A stretch of 64,000 nt of DNA from Chlorophyllum brunneum (lineage: Eukaryota; Basidiomycota; Agaricomycetes; Agaricales; Agaricaceae), in the NCBI GenBank assembly GCA_963576785.1, contig OY756149.1, positions 1,488,001-1,552,000 of the forward strand, written 5' to 3'. Position 1 is the stretch's first letter. Each line of letters opens with the position of its first letter. The notes under the pieces are model-generated. The model worked only from the letters and a program-made list of their open reading frames with translations. It did not search any database and was not told the origin of the DNA. This document shows positions 1 to 11,583 of this stretch, in pieces. The position numbers and the translations under genes are program-made.

Positions 1-132
1 TAGACGAGTCAGATAAGAGGCATAGCCTTTAGGGATGAAACAGGAGATGGAATGAGGAGTGAAACAGGTGTGAGGGTACACGAGGTAACGGGCGCGAGAT
101 AGGAATGAACGGTCTATCTATAGTTCGTAACA
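1..132 (-). repeat. LTR fragment of the gypsy-3 family, inserted in gypsy-1 pol
   Basis: These 132 bases match the right-hand part of the gypsy-3 LTR (compare 16397-16529) with essentially no differences and end at the LTR terminus ...TTCGTAACA. The LTR reads on the minus strand, opposite to gypsy-1. The next base begins an open reverse-transcriptase reading frame of gypsy-1, so an LTR element (or solo LTR) interrupts gypsy-1 here. The rest of the insert lies outside the window, so the target-site duplication (right side GTTTG) cannot be confirmed. Confidence 0.9.
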
Positions 133-133
133 G

Positions 134-2610
134 TTTGTAACAAACAGCAGACTATTCGAACCCACGGTCATGTTCTTCGGGATGAGCAATTCACTGGCAA
201 CCTTTCAAAGGATGATGAACACGGTATTTCGAGAGATGTTACATAAGGGAACGCTCGTCAACTACATGGATGATTTTGTCATTCCAGGAGCCACTCAGGA
301 AGAACTTGAAGAAAGAACAGCGCAGTTCTTGGATATTGCAGCCAAGCACCAGCTTTACTTCAAACAGTCAAAATGTGTGTTTGACGCGAAGGAAATACCC
401 ATACTAGGCTTTATAGTGGGACAAGGCAGCGTTAAAATGGAGGAAGAGAAGGTGAAAGCAGTAAAAGATTGGCCAACACCCAAATCCGTGAAAGACGTCG
501 AGAAATTCCTGGGTTTTGCAAACTTCTACCGACGATTCATACAAGACTTCAGTAACATAGCAACACCCCTACACGAGCTGAAGAAGAAAGATGCACAATG
601 GTCATGGACAGAACGACAACAACAGGCATTTGAGAAGATCACGAAAAAAATCACGAGCGAACCAGTACTAGCAATGCCCCAAGACAAAGGGCAATACAGG
701 GTAGAAGTGGATGCATCAGGATACAGAGTAGGAGCGGTGTTATCACAAAACCAGAATGACCAGTGGCACCCAATCGCCTTTCACTCGAGAACAATGACAC
801 CGGCAGAACGAAACTACCAAATCTACGACAAAGAACTATTAGCAATCCGAGAAGCGATCAAAACATGGAGACAATACCTACTCGATGCCGACAAACCATT
901 CAAGATATGGACGGACCACAAGAACCTAGAATACTTCAGGAAACCACAACAACTCACAGGATGACAGGCAAGATGGCAACTGGAATTACAGGAATATTGC
1001 TACACACTAAAACACATACCCGGAAAGACAAACATGAAAGTAGATGTGCTATCAAGATTGGCAAAAACGGACACAACCAAAGACAACACAAATATCACGC
1101 TACTACCCAACCATGTATTCGATAACACTACCACCGAGATCAGACAAATTTGGGAAATATCGGGAGAAGAAGACCTGAAACACCGATTACGAAAGGAGCA
1201 AAGAAGAGAAACACAATGGTTAAGAGAAAAGGAGAAATGACCAGAGGAGATATGGGAAAGAGATGGATTACCTATCTTTGAAGGAAGAATATACGCACTA
1301 CCAAACACCGAGTTACGCCAAGAAATACTCCAACAACACCACGACAGAACGGACATAGGACACCCAGGACAACACAGAATGATCGAACTCCTCAAAAGAA
1401 CATATTGGTGGCCACAAATGTGCAATGATGTTAAACGATACATCAAGGGATGCGACACATGTCAACGAAACAAAATACTCCGAACACAACCTACCACACA
1501 CCTCCATCCGCTACCAATACCCACCGGACCATGGGAAGAGATATCAATTGACATGATAGGACCACTGCCAGAATCGGAAGGATACGACGCGATACTTGTC
1601 ATCATTGATCGTTTCAGCAAAATGATCAGACTACGCGCAGTTAACACCACCCTATCATCCGAGGAGCTAGGAGATATTTATTGGGATGACATATGGAGAC
1701 AACATGGAATACCACGCAGGATCATCAGTGACAGAGGTCCACAATTCGCATCATGGCGGAACTTTGCAGAGCAACCAGCACCCAACGTAAACTATCCACG
1801 GCATACCATCCACAAACAGATGGTCAAACGGAGTGCATCAACCAAGAGGTCAAAGCCTACCTCAGAAATGTAATCAACCATGCGCAGGACAACTGGAAGA
1901 AATGGCTCAGCACCGCAGAATTCCAGTATAACAATAAAACACATAGTGCCACGGGACATTCACCATTCCAGATAGTATACGGATGACACCCATGGAAAGG
2001 AGACATCTCAAATGAGATCAAGGCTCCTGCGATCACGGAGCAAATACAGGAGCTCCAGGACATATGCCAAGAGATGATCAAAATGCTACAACAAAACCAG
2101 GCACAAATGGAGAAACGGAATAGCACAAAACCAGAACACAAATACCTAGAAGGAGACCAAGTTTGGCTTGAGGCAGACAATATTAGGACAACAAGACCGA
2201 CGAAGAAACTAGATCACAAGAGATACGGACCATTCTGAGTAAAAGAAAAAATAGGTGAAACAAGCTACCGACTGGAGCTACCTGAAACATGGGCGATACA
2301 CGACGTGTTCAACAGCAGACTACTCTCCCCCTGTCACAAACCCGAATACGACAGCCAGCATACTCCGCCGCCACCGATCCCGGAGATAGTCAATGATGAG
2401 GAACACTACAAGGTAGATGAAGTCCGAGGACATCGCACAAAAGGAAAACGAAAGCAGTACCTAGTACACTGGAAAGGATATACATCCGAAGAAGATATAT
2501 GGGAAGATGAGACAAATTTAGATAATGCCAAGGAAGCGGTACAAGAGTTTATGAGCAAGATTTTGAGGATGAAACCTATAAAAAGGGGGGGTAAAAAGCA
2601 ACAATTATGA
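134..2610 (+). pseudogene. Gypsy-1 pol pseudogene (RT, RNase H, integrase, chromodomain)
   Basis: The reading frame begins at 134 inside RT (FEPTVMFFG block) and contains the catalytic Y-M-D-D box near 262-273. RNase H follows (DASGYRVGAVLS). The integrase has an H-H-C-C zinc domain (about 1340-1470), a DDE core with SIDMIGPL and ISDRGPQF, and a GPFR-type module. A C-terminal chromodomain lies at about 2400-2550 (HWKGYTSEED). Disruptions: TGA replaces a Trp codon at 962-964; TGA at 1238-1240; a small deletion near 1755 shifts the frame; TGA at 1984-1986 replaces the CGA seen in gypsy-3; TGA at 2236-2238. The final TGA (2608-2610) overlaps an ATG as ATGA. This was a multifunctional replication polyprotein of a chromovirus and is now inactive. 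Confidence 0.93.
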
Positions 2611-2707
2611 ACAACAAACCTCGCATTTCAAGCAACCACTATACTCAACGCATCACTCATGGAATCCACTTCACACTTGACTTCGCCAACTATCTTTACA
2701 ACACACC

Positions 2708-3544
2708 ATGCCCGCCAAACGCCAACTTACCCCATACCCCTACCTCAAAGAATTCGAGGAACTCGTTCCAGAAAGAACCAGCCACGAGGAACTTGTAGAA
2801 GGAGAAACCCTAGTCGACAACATAATACTATTGGGCGCAGCAGTGAAAGCAACCCAAGAAGGTGCCTCTAAAATAATGGACACCTTATCCGAGGCCACCC
2901 CGAGACTCAACCAGTTCATCATCGATGAAGGAAGGAGAGATCAATTGGAAAGACACTTATACAAAATCAACGACGACCTGCAACTCCTCGTCATCTCCAA
3001 TATACGAGCGCAGATGCACAGCATCCTCGTAGCCCTAGCCGAGCGACTCAATACATACGAGTCAAGGAGCACTGACAATCTCTCCCACCACATCGTTAAC
3101 CGACTACTTGTTAGTAACGACCCGTTCCCCATCCAACATCACATCTGCCACACATGCGAACAAAAGACTCAAGGAAGAACCGCCGCCGATCAACTACTTC
3201 ACCCCAACATCGAAGAAGAAGTAGCCCATCTTCAAACCATCCTTACCACGGTAGTACCCCCCATCACACCCATGACCTTCCACCCACCAACAGGATATAA
3301 CACTTTGAAATCAGAAGGTGAAAAGGACAATGACTACTGGAAGGGCATCGTGCACAAGCTCTTAAGCAATCACACCAACGACAACACCATGTACAACAAT
3401 CACACCCACTTCCTGTTCAAAGAAGGACCGCCACACGCACCCCTCTGGATTGGCTTATGACGCGTTGACAAGGCACCTCTCATCGGAGGAAACAAGAAGG
3501 ACTTGGCCAGAGCTCTGGGAGCGGCCGTGCCTATGAACGAGTAA
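2708..3544 (+). pseudogene. Gypsy-1 extra ORF (ORF3) downstream of pol, one nonsense codon
   Basis: This 279-codon frame lies between pol and the 3' LTR, where retroviruses carry env. It has the same length as the intact copy in gypsy-3 (11985-12821) and about 93% identical residues by eye, with mostly conservative changes. A single TGA at 3458-3460 replaces the CGA of gypsy-3. The protein looks mostly helical and contains a short cysteine/histidine cluster (HHICHTCEQ). I see no signal peptide, hydrophobic membrane segment or glycosylation pattern, so it does not look like an envelope protein. I do not recognise the family. Conservation of length and frame in two copies suggests it was selected as protein. 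Confidence 0.8.
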
Positions 3545-3651
3545 ATACTCGTCACGCTTTCTTACCTTCCCCAAACTCCGTATGCTTTATTTTACAAAGG
3601 ACCTTTATAGTAATACGCATCATGAGGACATGAAGCTTGAAAGGGAGGTAT

Positions 3652-3952
3652 TGTTACGAATTATAGGCCGTTCATTCCTATCATGTGCCTGGTACCTCGT
3701 GTACTCTCATACTTGTTTCACCTCCTGTATCACCCCTAGAGGCTATGCCTCCTACCTGACTCATTCTACTCATCTCCTATGACTCCTTTACTCGACTCCC
3801 TTATTCTTAGCTCTTACCACTAGTATATAAAGTGTAGTAATACTTGATGTATTCCTTACACTTTACCAATCGTATCATCCCTTCTTCCTTTCTCTACTTC
3901 CTTCCCTTTATCCAAAGGCTTGCAACCTGAGTCAGAGACTAAGGTCGTAACA
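3652..3952 (+). repeat. Gypsy-1 3' LTR (301 bp)
   Basis: It begins TGTTACG and ends CGTAACA, which gives the short terminal inverted repeat of this family. It contains a TATA box (TATATAA, 3824-3830) about 30 bp upstream of a TTACACTTTACCAA block, the predicted transcript start region. It is the reverse complement homologue of the 294-bp gypsy-3 LTRs. The flank CTACG follows at 3953. Confidence 0.93.
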
Positions 3953-3954
3953 CT

Positions 3955-4251
3955 ACGGACTTATCACCAGATGATGAACCTGCTGTACCCAGTAGTCACA
4001 GCAACAACTCTCCCCATCCACTATTGCAATCTACTTGAGCCTTTGTCAAGTTACCCGAGTCTTATCTCTTCAAAGAACCAATTGTATCAACATCATCCTT
4101 ATCATCTGATTCCGATCATCCTATAGATGCAGTTCTTTCATTGCCACTATTGTCATTATTGCCCTCTACTACTTCATCCTGCACATCTTGTGACTGCAGC
4201 TGTTCTAATGAATCTCCATTATTGTCATCTGAGATCTCTGAGGATGAGTAA
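3955..4251 (+). other. Possible C-terminal relic of a Ser/acidic-rich protein
   Basis: A frame starting right after the gypsy-1 3' LTR reads 98 codons to TAA at 4249-4251, with one internal TGA (4036-4038). It is rich in Ser, Pro, Asp and Glu and ends in an acidic tail. It could be the 3' end of a gene into which gypsy-1 inserted, but the matching 5' part lies outside the window and I do not recognise it. The 4252-4690 stretch beyond it is AT-rich with no supported gene. Confidence 0.22.
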
Positions 4252-4689
4252 GCACTCATCCATTTCATCTTCATCAGTTTTATCTTGCTCTATATTTAGT
4301 TGTTTCATCTTTATCAGTTTCATGCCTATCTTTAGTAGTGTTTTGTATTGAGTTTCATATCTATCAGTTTCACATTGTGAAACTTGTTTCAGTCTCATTA
4401 TCTATACTCCATAGTATTTATAGAAAAGAAGTAGTTAGTATAAATAGCTGACTATATTAGGAAGTCAAAGCTTAAGCTTTGATCTTCTACAGGAATAGCC
4501 TTCTTGATTGCCCAAGAAGAGTTTCCATTGATAGTTGCTGTCAATCAATAGAAGATTGCTTAACTGCTTATTCTCTACTTACCCTCATTACTCAGAGCTA
4601 TGAGATGAACAGAATTCCCATTTCTTGGTTGAGTAATAACAGTTTGATAATGTTTGCTTATCTGGTTACTTGGCTGAAATAGGTATTAA

Positions 4690-6219
4690 GGCCATACTCT
4701 AGAGGTCACATCCTCTTTGATTGCCCTTAGTAGCCAAATCTGTAACAGAGAAGCTGTAGGGAGGCAGTTCCAAATGTGTACCATTGAAGTAAGGCATTCC
4801 CCCCAAAATGATAGTGGCAATTGTGATTCTGAGAGCATAGCAGTGATTCTCTCCCCCATAGTTCATTCAGCTAGGCCATTTTGCTGGGGTCTGTTGCAAG
4901 TAGAGTGCCTCCTTTCAATTCTAGCCAAGTAGAGTGCCTCCTTTTGATCCCAGCCAAGTAGAGTGCCTCCTTTTGATCCCAGCCTGCTCAGTAAACCTCA
5001 AGAATGCTTCAGACATGTATTCACCACCTTTATTGTCCTGGAAAGCTCGAATTTTCATCCCCAACTGGTTCTCAGCCCAAGATTTGTAGACCTTGAATGC
5101 TTCAAAGGTCTCAGACTTGGCCTTGAGTGGATAAACTGCTCAAAAATGCGTAGAATCATTGATAAATGAGATCTAGTACTTGTAACCTTGGACTGTGCTG
5201 ACTGGAAGCAGTCCATGAAGGTCTGTGTGTACCAGATTGAGTGGGGAGTGGTTGTGACTGAAGGAAGAGGGAAATGGGTTTGCATGCATTTTTTCTGCCA
5301 GGCATGGCTCGCAAATAGGGTCTGGAGTAGTGGTAGAGTTGAGTTTAAGGCCTGTAACAAGGTCTTGACTGACCATCTTCTTCACATCAGCATAATTGTG
5401 GTGGATGAAGTGTCTATGCCATAGGGAGAGGTCCAGAGGAAGGGTAGAGGTGTAGAGAGCCATTTCTGAGTGCCTAGTGATACTGTCAAGCGATGTTGAG
5501 TTGTTAGAATGGATGGTAGCAGTAAAAAGTGTATTTCCTCCAAGTTTGAACTCCATAGAGTGAGCAGTGATCAAGATATTGAAGTTCTTGTACTGGGTAA
5601 GGTATAGGCACAATAGGAGGTTGCTCTTGAGCTCTGGGACGTGTAGAACGCACATAAACTCGACCGCTGTGGCCTCTCCTATGGCCAGAATGGGTTGGAA
5701 GACCATAGAGCTAGCACCAGAGGCATAGACCACTGAATTGTCTGCTAGGTGGATGGGAGTGCAACAGGGAGTGTAAGTCTTGAACCAGTGACAATGTGGG
5801 GTCATGTGGGATGTAGTACCAGTGTCTGGCAGCCATTGGTGGTGCAGTGAGGGCCTGGAAGCAATAGGAGAGGCTAGAGAGGCAGAAAATGATGATGGTG
5901 ATGCATTTTGGGCATATTCCATGGCTGAGCTGGCTGTAGCTGGGGCTAGACAGGTAGAGAGAGGTGTAGAAGGTATGGTAGTCTTTTCAGAACATCTAGA
6001 GCATTGCTTTTGTCAATTTCTGGTGTCCAGTTGGGCCTTGCTTCGAGCCTGAATGTAATAATGGCAGTTGAGCATATCATGGCCAGTCTTGGTACAGAAA
6101 TCACAAATAGTGGTTGTTGGGCATTGCTGAGAGTGTTGAGAGGTGGTGTAGGATGTAGTAGACATAGTGGAGGACTCGTAATGGCATTGGTGAAAGGATA
6201 GGGAGAGAATTTGAGGTAA
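4690..6219 (-). pseudogene. Copia-A: relic Ty1/copia gag-protease-integrase fragment
   Basis: Read on the minus strand from 6219 downwards there is a CCHC zinc knuckle (about 6080-6130, CDFCTKTGHDMLNC), an aspartic protease with DTGTTSHM (about 5820), a GAG-pre-integrase domain (LWHRHFIHHNYADV plus two cysteines, about 5290-5430), and integrase with HTDLHG and DNKGGEYMS (about 5030-5220). A longer frame runs 5922-5173; downstream the frame is broken. Integrase stops being recognisable near 4700, and no RT, RNase H or 3' LTR follows. It abuts the truncated LTR of copia-B at 6220. CpG is scarce. This is a dead fragment of a copia family different from copia-B. Confidence 0.82.
4897..4983. repeat. 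29-bp tandem repeat, three copies, in copia-A integrase
   Basis: Units start at 4897, 4926 and 4955, each about 29 bp (CAAGTAGAGTGCCTCCTTTT...). The first unit is slightly diverged. The expansion adds 58 bases, which is not a multiple of three and therefore breaks the integrase frame. Confidence 0.9.
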
Positions 6220-6458
6220 GGAGTAATAACTACACATAATGAGTCAGTAATAACTAGAGTCCCTTGAAACACTGCAATATCATCAGCGGTGTCCAGTAGC
6301 ATAATTGGAGTGACAGAGTAATAGTCAGCTCATGAAATACATGAGGAAATGGTACATAATATAAGTTAGAGGGTACAGCCTCGATGTCAAATATTATATA
6401 AATAATACTGAAGAGCTAGTCATACAGAATGCAGCTATAGTAAGTGCAAATGACAACA
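6220..6458 (-). repeat. Truncated 3' LTR of copia-B (U3 only)
   Basis: These 239 bp align with 17620-17860 of the 5' LTR (shared blocks such as AATATCATCA, CAGTAGCATAATTGGAGTGA and GAAGAGCTAGTCATA) and end ...GACAACA. The match stops abruptly at 6220, before the position of the TATA box and R region. Beyond it lies copia-A sequence instead of the rest of the LTR. Confidence 0.85.
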
Positions 6459-6529
6459 CTCCTCCTAGCTCAAAGTGCAATATGAATCAAGCACCAAACT
6501 GAATAGGTAAATAATTGCAACATCATTGG

Positions 6530-9500
6530 AATTTAATAGTATCCAGACTTTTTGTGCAGATATCAGCAGAGTTCATCTTAGACTCCACATAAAATAGTTC
6601 TATTTTGCCTGTCTCAATGAGTTCATGGATGAAGTGCCAGTGAATCATGACATGTTTAGATCAATGTTCAACAACTGGATTAGAAGCCCAGAAGATTGAT
6701 CCTAGATTGTCACATATAGGATGTAGAGCAGGCTGCTAAAACCCAATCTTACCTAGCAACTAATGAATCCAAATCAGTTGATGAGATGTCTTGCACATGG
6801 TGATATACTTGGCTTCTGTGGTTGACAGTGCTATAGTGGCTTGTCAGCAACTCAACCAGGAAACTGGTCTATTGGCAAATACAACTAGATTACCAGAAGT
6901 AGACTTATGTATAGCAAGACATCCTACAAAGTCAGAATCAGAGAAGCCTTGAATGGACTTCTTTGATTTTCTGTTAAATACAAGGTGATAGCATTGCGTA
7001 CTCAGAAGACAGTGGCACAAGTATAAACTATACCTGTAATGCTCCTCTGAAGGACTAGCCATCTGCTGACTGAGTTTCACAGTGGCATAAGTAATATCAG
7101 GTCATGAGCCAATCATGAGATACATCAGGGATTCAACAAGTTGTTGGTACTTCTGATGGAACTTAGGGTCAACAGTACCCTTGTAGGGCAGAAAGACACA
7201 TCCTGCCAGAAGAGGTGTTTGAGTTGGCCTTGTGACAATACCAAATTTAGCAAGGACCTTATCGAGATATGAAATCTGATTGACAAAGATCTGCTTGTTC
7301 TTCTGGTCCTATAAGATAGTCATGCTGAGAAACTCAGTTGTTTTCCCAAGGTCACAACATTTCCATCATTCCATGAAGTTTTTCTTCATTTGGTAATAGA
7401 AGGGGCACTTCTTGCCCATGAAGACAACATCATCAATGTAGATAAGAGCAATCATAATCAAGCTAGTCTTCAGACAGTGATTATAATATACTCCAGCATT
7501 GGATAAAGATTGCTTAAAACCCATGGCAAGCAGTGACTTTGTCATCATGCACCACTAAGCTAAGCCAGCTTGCTTAAGGCTATACAATACTTTTTGTAAC
7601 CTCCACACTTTATTTCATCCAAGTGTAAATCCTTCTGGTTGTTCCATGAAGATTTATTCATCCAGATTACCATATAAATAGGCAGTTTTTATGTCAATGC
7701 TTTTGATCTCCCAGTCTTTGACTGCTGCTAAAGAGAACAGGAGATAAGAAGTTTCATAGTGGACAACTGGAGAGAAAAGCTTGTTATAGTCAAGACCTTC
7801 CTTTTGTGAGAAACCTTTCACTACTAGTTGAGCACAGCAATGACCATCTGACTTAGTGTTGAAGACCCATCTGTTTTTGACAACATTAACACTCTTGGTA
7901 GGGCAGTCAACTAACTTATACATGTTGCATTTCCTGAGTGCATCAAGCTTCTCAAGGTATGTCTTAAGCCATTTGTTGCACTTAGAAGCAGGTAACTTGG
8001 CAAGGTCCCTAAATTGGACCAGCTATGGCAATGGAGAGATTGCACTGGCCTTAGAGAGGCAGTAATGGATTAATTCCATACCACCTTTCACAAATTAATT
8101 GGCAAAGCTCTTTCTCACTTGGCTCAAGCATAGGCAAATCAATGTTAATGTTCTGCTCAAGTGCTGGTGGAGGAGGTTGCAGCCATTCAGGTGTATACTT
8201 GTTTTCTTCTGGAACACAATCACTAAGCCCTGGTGGGGTGTTAGGTTGGCTAGGATTCCCTTGTCCTTGTCTAGGCTGACCAAAAAGTTTGTACCTTTCA
8301 TAGTCCCTAAGGATATCCTTTGGGTGTCAGCAGTTGCTGTAAATGTTTCCTTCTCTTCATGGAACCTGAAGAGTGGTTTGATCATGAAGTTTTCTTAGTG
8401 CCTTAATGTCTGGATAAGGAATGAAGATCCCTTCTGGAATGGGCATGGGAGCCCAGTCATTAGCATGTGGATTAGGTGCAAGTGCAGCCTCCTTAATATC
8501 ATCCTCAACCTTAACTCCTCCTAGAGGCCAAGACAGCATAGGTAGAGAGGGAGGTGGAGTAGGATCCTTATAGGATAATCCTGGAGAAGATCCTCTGGAA
8601 GAAGAAGAAGGCAGAGGCAACAGAGTCCACTCTCTGGGACTAGGAGTGGAAGATCATGGACAAGGAGGTGGTGGCGGTGGTCCTGTACATGGCACACTTG
8701 GACCAGATGGTCCTGGAACAAATCCATCTCCAGAAGGGAGAGGATTTAATCTATCTCAATTATTTGAATTGCTATTATTAGGCAGCAATTGGCCTTGTCA
8801 TTTGGTCTGTAATAGATATCTGGGAAAATAAAGTTTATCAAAGATAGCATGGGGGGAGATAAAGATAGAATTGTTCCACTGATGGTGCATAAACTTGAAG
8901 TTGCTGCTATTACCTGCATAACTGATGAAGATTATCAATTCCAATTTGGGCACAAGTTTGTCTTGCCACACCTCATCAGGAAGGTATATGTAGGCCCCAC
9001 AACCAAACACTCAGAGATGAGAAACATCAGGTTTCCTTCTGAACCACATCTTATAGGAGGTGACCTATTTCAGACACTTCATAGATGTCCTATTATAGAC
9101 ATAAGTGGCCATATTGAATGCAAACTCCTAGTAGCTAGCTAGAAGGCATGCTTCAAGTCATATAGACTGTGCCTTTTCTAAAAGTGTTTGATTAAGATGT
9201 TTGGCATGCCTATTCTGTTGGTGAATGTGTGGCACACTTGTTTCATAAAGGATTCCTTTCTCAGCAAAGTAGTTCTTGAGTTCCTGAGATACATATTCTC
9301 CTCCATTATCAGAGCACACTCACTTAATGCATTTGCCTGTCTGGTTCATGACCAGTTCAGAATATGCCTTGAAGGCATGTACAGTATCTGATTTATTGCA
9401 CAAGAAAGAAATGCACACAAAGGAAGAATAGTCATCAAGGAACATCATAACCTATTTAAACTTGTGATAAGAAACAATGGGGATCTCCTGAAGATCCAAA

Positions 9501-10140
9501 TGGATCAATTCAAGGATCTTGGATGCACAAGATATGTTCTCATGGTATGCCTTGTTTGGCAGCTTTCCAAGCATACAACTAGAGTAAACCTTCTGTTCCC
9601 TCAGTAGAATTACCAGGACAGATTCCATGTGTTTTGGCACATAACCCAGAGCCTGATCAGATGGGTGTGCAAATCTTTGATGCCAGATATCATAGGATGT
9701 GGTATTCTTATTGATCAAAGCCAAAGAGAATCGAAGATCTCCATCGTACAAGATGTGCATGTTCACAAAGTGAACTTGGTTCAAAAAAGCACTCTGGCAA
9801 CATTGTCTGCTCAGGAATGGTTTACTACAAATGTCACAAATAATGGTCTTTCCATTGGACATTTCTGCAATCAGACCAGTTTTATCCATGATAGATCTGG
9901 TTGAGAAAAGTCTCATATCTAACTTTGGTATATAATATACTGGGCAAAGGCACAAAGTCTGCTGCTAAACTTTGCTAGACTCAAGTTTTACTTTTGTCTC
10001 TAAATAGACAGTGCCATAAGATCTGATAGAAAGTGTGGATCCATCTGCAATCAATGCTGATCCGAAAGAACCTTCGACAATATCAACAAAATCCCTCTTG
10101 TTTGGAGTAATGTTGAGGGAGGCACCAGAGTCCAAAAGCT
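6530..10140 (-). pseudogene. Copia-B pol relic (protease, integrase, RT, RNase H)
   Basis: In minus-strand order there is a protease with LLDSGASLNITPN (10137-9972), and a GAG-pre-integrase domain with IWHQRFAHPSD and two downstream cysteines (9955-9452). Integrase remnants follow, then a Ser/Pro-rich spacer (8620-8095). RT starts near 8060 (RWVFNTKSDG, VKGFSQKEGLDY, IDIKTAYLYGNLDE at 7923-7654) and has its catalytic Y-I-D-D at about 7440. RNase H ends the relic (GFSDSDFVGCLAIHKSTSG, about 6970-6890). The domain order PR-IN-RT-RH is diagnostic of Ty1/copia. Many in-frame stops mean no protein is made. CpG dinucleotides are rare. Confidence 0.88.
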
Positions 10141-10273
10141 ATTCATCACTCATTTTATGAGGTTGCCTATTCATTGCACATCCATATGTGCTACTGCAAC
10201 TATGTGTTATTTCACATGTATTCTTCACTCTTGAGAAAAGAGGAGAAAATGTTATTTCTGAAGTATTACATAA

Positions 10274-11440
10274 TCACACATATTTGTGTACATAAGTAGT
10301 CTGGCTATTTATCCAAGATTCTACATCAGCTGAGGTTGCACTCCATGTACCCAGTTGAGAGTCTCCTTGGACATCAGTAATATATATAATACTCCTGCAG
10401 TAATCTTTAGATTCATGTGAAGAGCTAGCAAGATTTGGCTTACCTGCTATTGCTTTATCTGAGTAGTCCTTGTCCTCAGATCCCATCAACACTGCATCCT
10501 CATTGATCTTGACAGCAGTTGGAGTGGGGATGCTCACGACTGGTTTGGCTGCCAGAGTGGCACCAAAGAATTTGTCAACCTCCATAATGGAGGTAGCCAT
10601 TGGAGGAGAGGCTAGTTGAGGGAGGGAAGTGTTTCCTATGCATTTCTCATAAAGATCCAAGGCTTTTGCCTTGGCAGCTAAGTACGGAGATGGTTGGTAC
10701 CAGGGACCTTGAGTCTTTTTCTCAGCAAGATTTGTCATCCACAAGAGAAGGGAAGGTAGGAGAGGTATGGAGGTCCATTTCTCTTTAACAAGGCTGTAAG
10801 TACTCTTCTTCAATTCTGTGGTCAACTTGGCAAAGCCAAAATTGACTGAGTCCATTGTGTATGCCAGTTGCCTGGCATTGTTACTGGAGGGAGCTGTTTA
10901 ACTGGCATCAACCTCATTGACTTGGCCCTTGCCACTGCCTCTCACTCTGCATTGCCTCTTCTTCTTTTTTCCTTTCCCTTGAGGCTCCTGCTGGCACTGC
11001 TGCTGCTGAGGGTACAACTGCTACCCTTGCTACTGCTGCTTCTGCAGGGGACTGCACTGCTGCTACCCCTAATAGCAAGGGAGCATACTTTGTGGTTTTA
11101 CATCCAAGAATTTATTAACCAATTGGTTCACCTTAAGCATTGACCAATGGTTCATAATAGCTCCTTGGACTGACTCAAAGGTAACGGCTGAGATTTGGGT
11201 ATTTACCATGAGGAATGGAGTAATAATGTTCCAGGTATTTGGAATACCAGAAAGAAGAGTCATTGCTTTGATGATCTTGGGAATGGCACAATTGCCATTA
11301 GCATTAAGCTACTCATAAAAACTAGTGAGCTTGGCAATCAGGCTGGAGGGGTCCTCATTTGGATGGAGATAGAAGTGAATTGTCTTAATATATTTTGAAT
11401 AGAGGCCAGAAACAGACTCTAGACTATATGCAGTACAAAG
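10274..11440 (-). pseudogene. Copia-B gag relic, 3' part
   Basis: The minus-strand reading contains a UBN2-type copia gag core (MTLLSGIPNTWNIITPF near 11263) and a longer open stretch at 10855-10274. The part upstream of 11445 continues at 16849 after the nested insertions. A glutamine/leucine-coding GCTGCTGC-type low-complexity run lies at about 10990-11060. Disrupted by stops. Confidence 0.75.
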
Positions 11441-11445
11441 GTGCA

Positions 11446-11583
11446 TATTATGACCTTAGTCTAGGATTCAGGTTGCAAATCTTTGGATAAAGACAAGGAA
11501 GTAGAGAAAGGAGTAAGGGATAATACAATTGGTAAAGTGTAAGGAATATATCAAGTATTACTACACTTTATATACTACTGGTG
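11446..11583 (-). repeat. Diverged solo LTR, left part (includes TSD copy)
   Basis: It is homologous to the gypsy-3 LTR at roughly 80-85% (TTATGACCTTAGTCTAGGAT...), beginning at 11446 after the target duplication GTGCA (11441-11445). It is broken at 11578/11579, where gypsy-3 inserted. 11579-11583 (TGGTG) is the gypsy-3 target duplication. It continues at 16530. Confidence 0.9.

Larger units (their letters stand above)
133..3952 (+). mobile_element. Gypsy-1: decayed Ty3/gypsy chromovirus, 5' part missing
   Basis: This is the 3' two-thirds of a Ty3/gypsy element: reverse transcriptase, RNase H, integrase, chromodomain, an additional downstream ORF, a polypurine tract (AAAGGGAGG, just before 3652) and the 3' LTR (3652-3952). 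The gag, protease and start of RT are not in the window, because another LTR interrupts the element at 133. It belongs to the same family as gypsy-3 (11584-16529): pol and the extra ORF are over 90% identical by eye, but gypsy-1 still has the RT/RNase H segment that gypsy-3 lost. Several stop codons and a frameshift make it non-coding now. At least two stops are CGA-to-TGA relative to gypsy-3. Confidence 0.93.

Noticed and set aside
2708..3544. Interpretation of ORF3 as a retroviral-type envelope gene
   Set aside because: Position fits, but there is no signal peptide, hydrophobic membrane anchor or glycosylation-rich ectodomain, in either copy.
4252..4690. Possible R-U5 remainder of the copia-B 3' LTR to the left of copia-A
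   Set aside because: No stretch here matches 17415-17619 in either orientation by eye.
4897..4983. CRISPR-like direct repeats
   Set aside because: Units are contiguous without spacers and lie in a retrotransposon integrase in a eukaryote; it is a simple tandem repeat.
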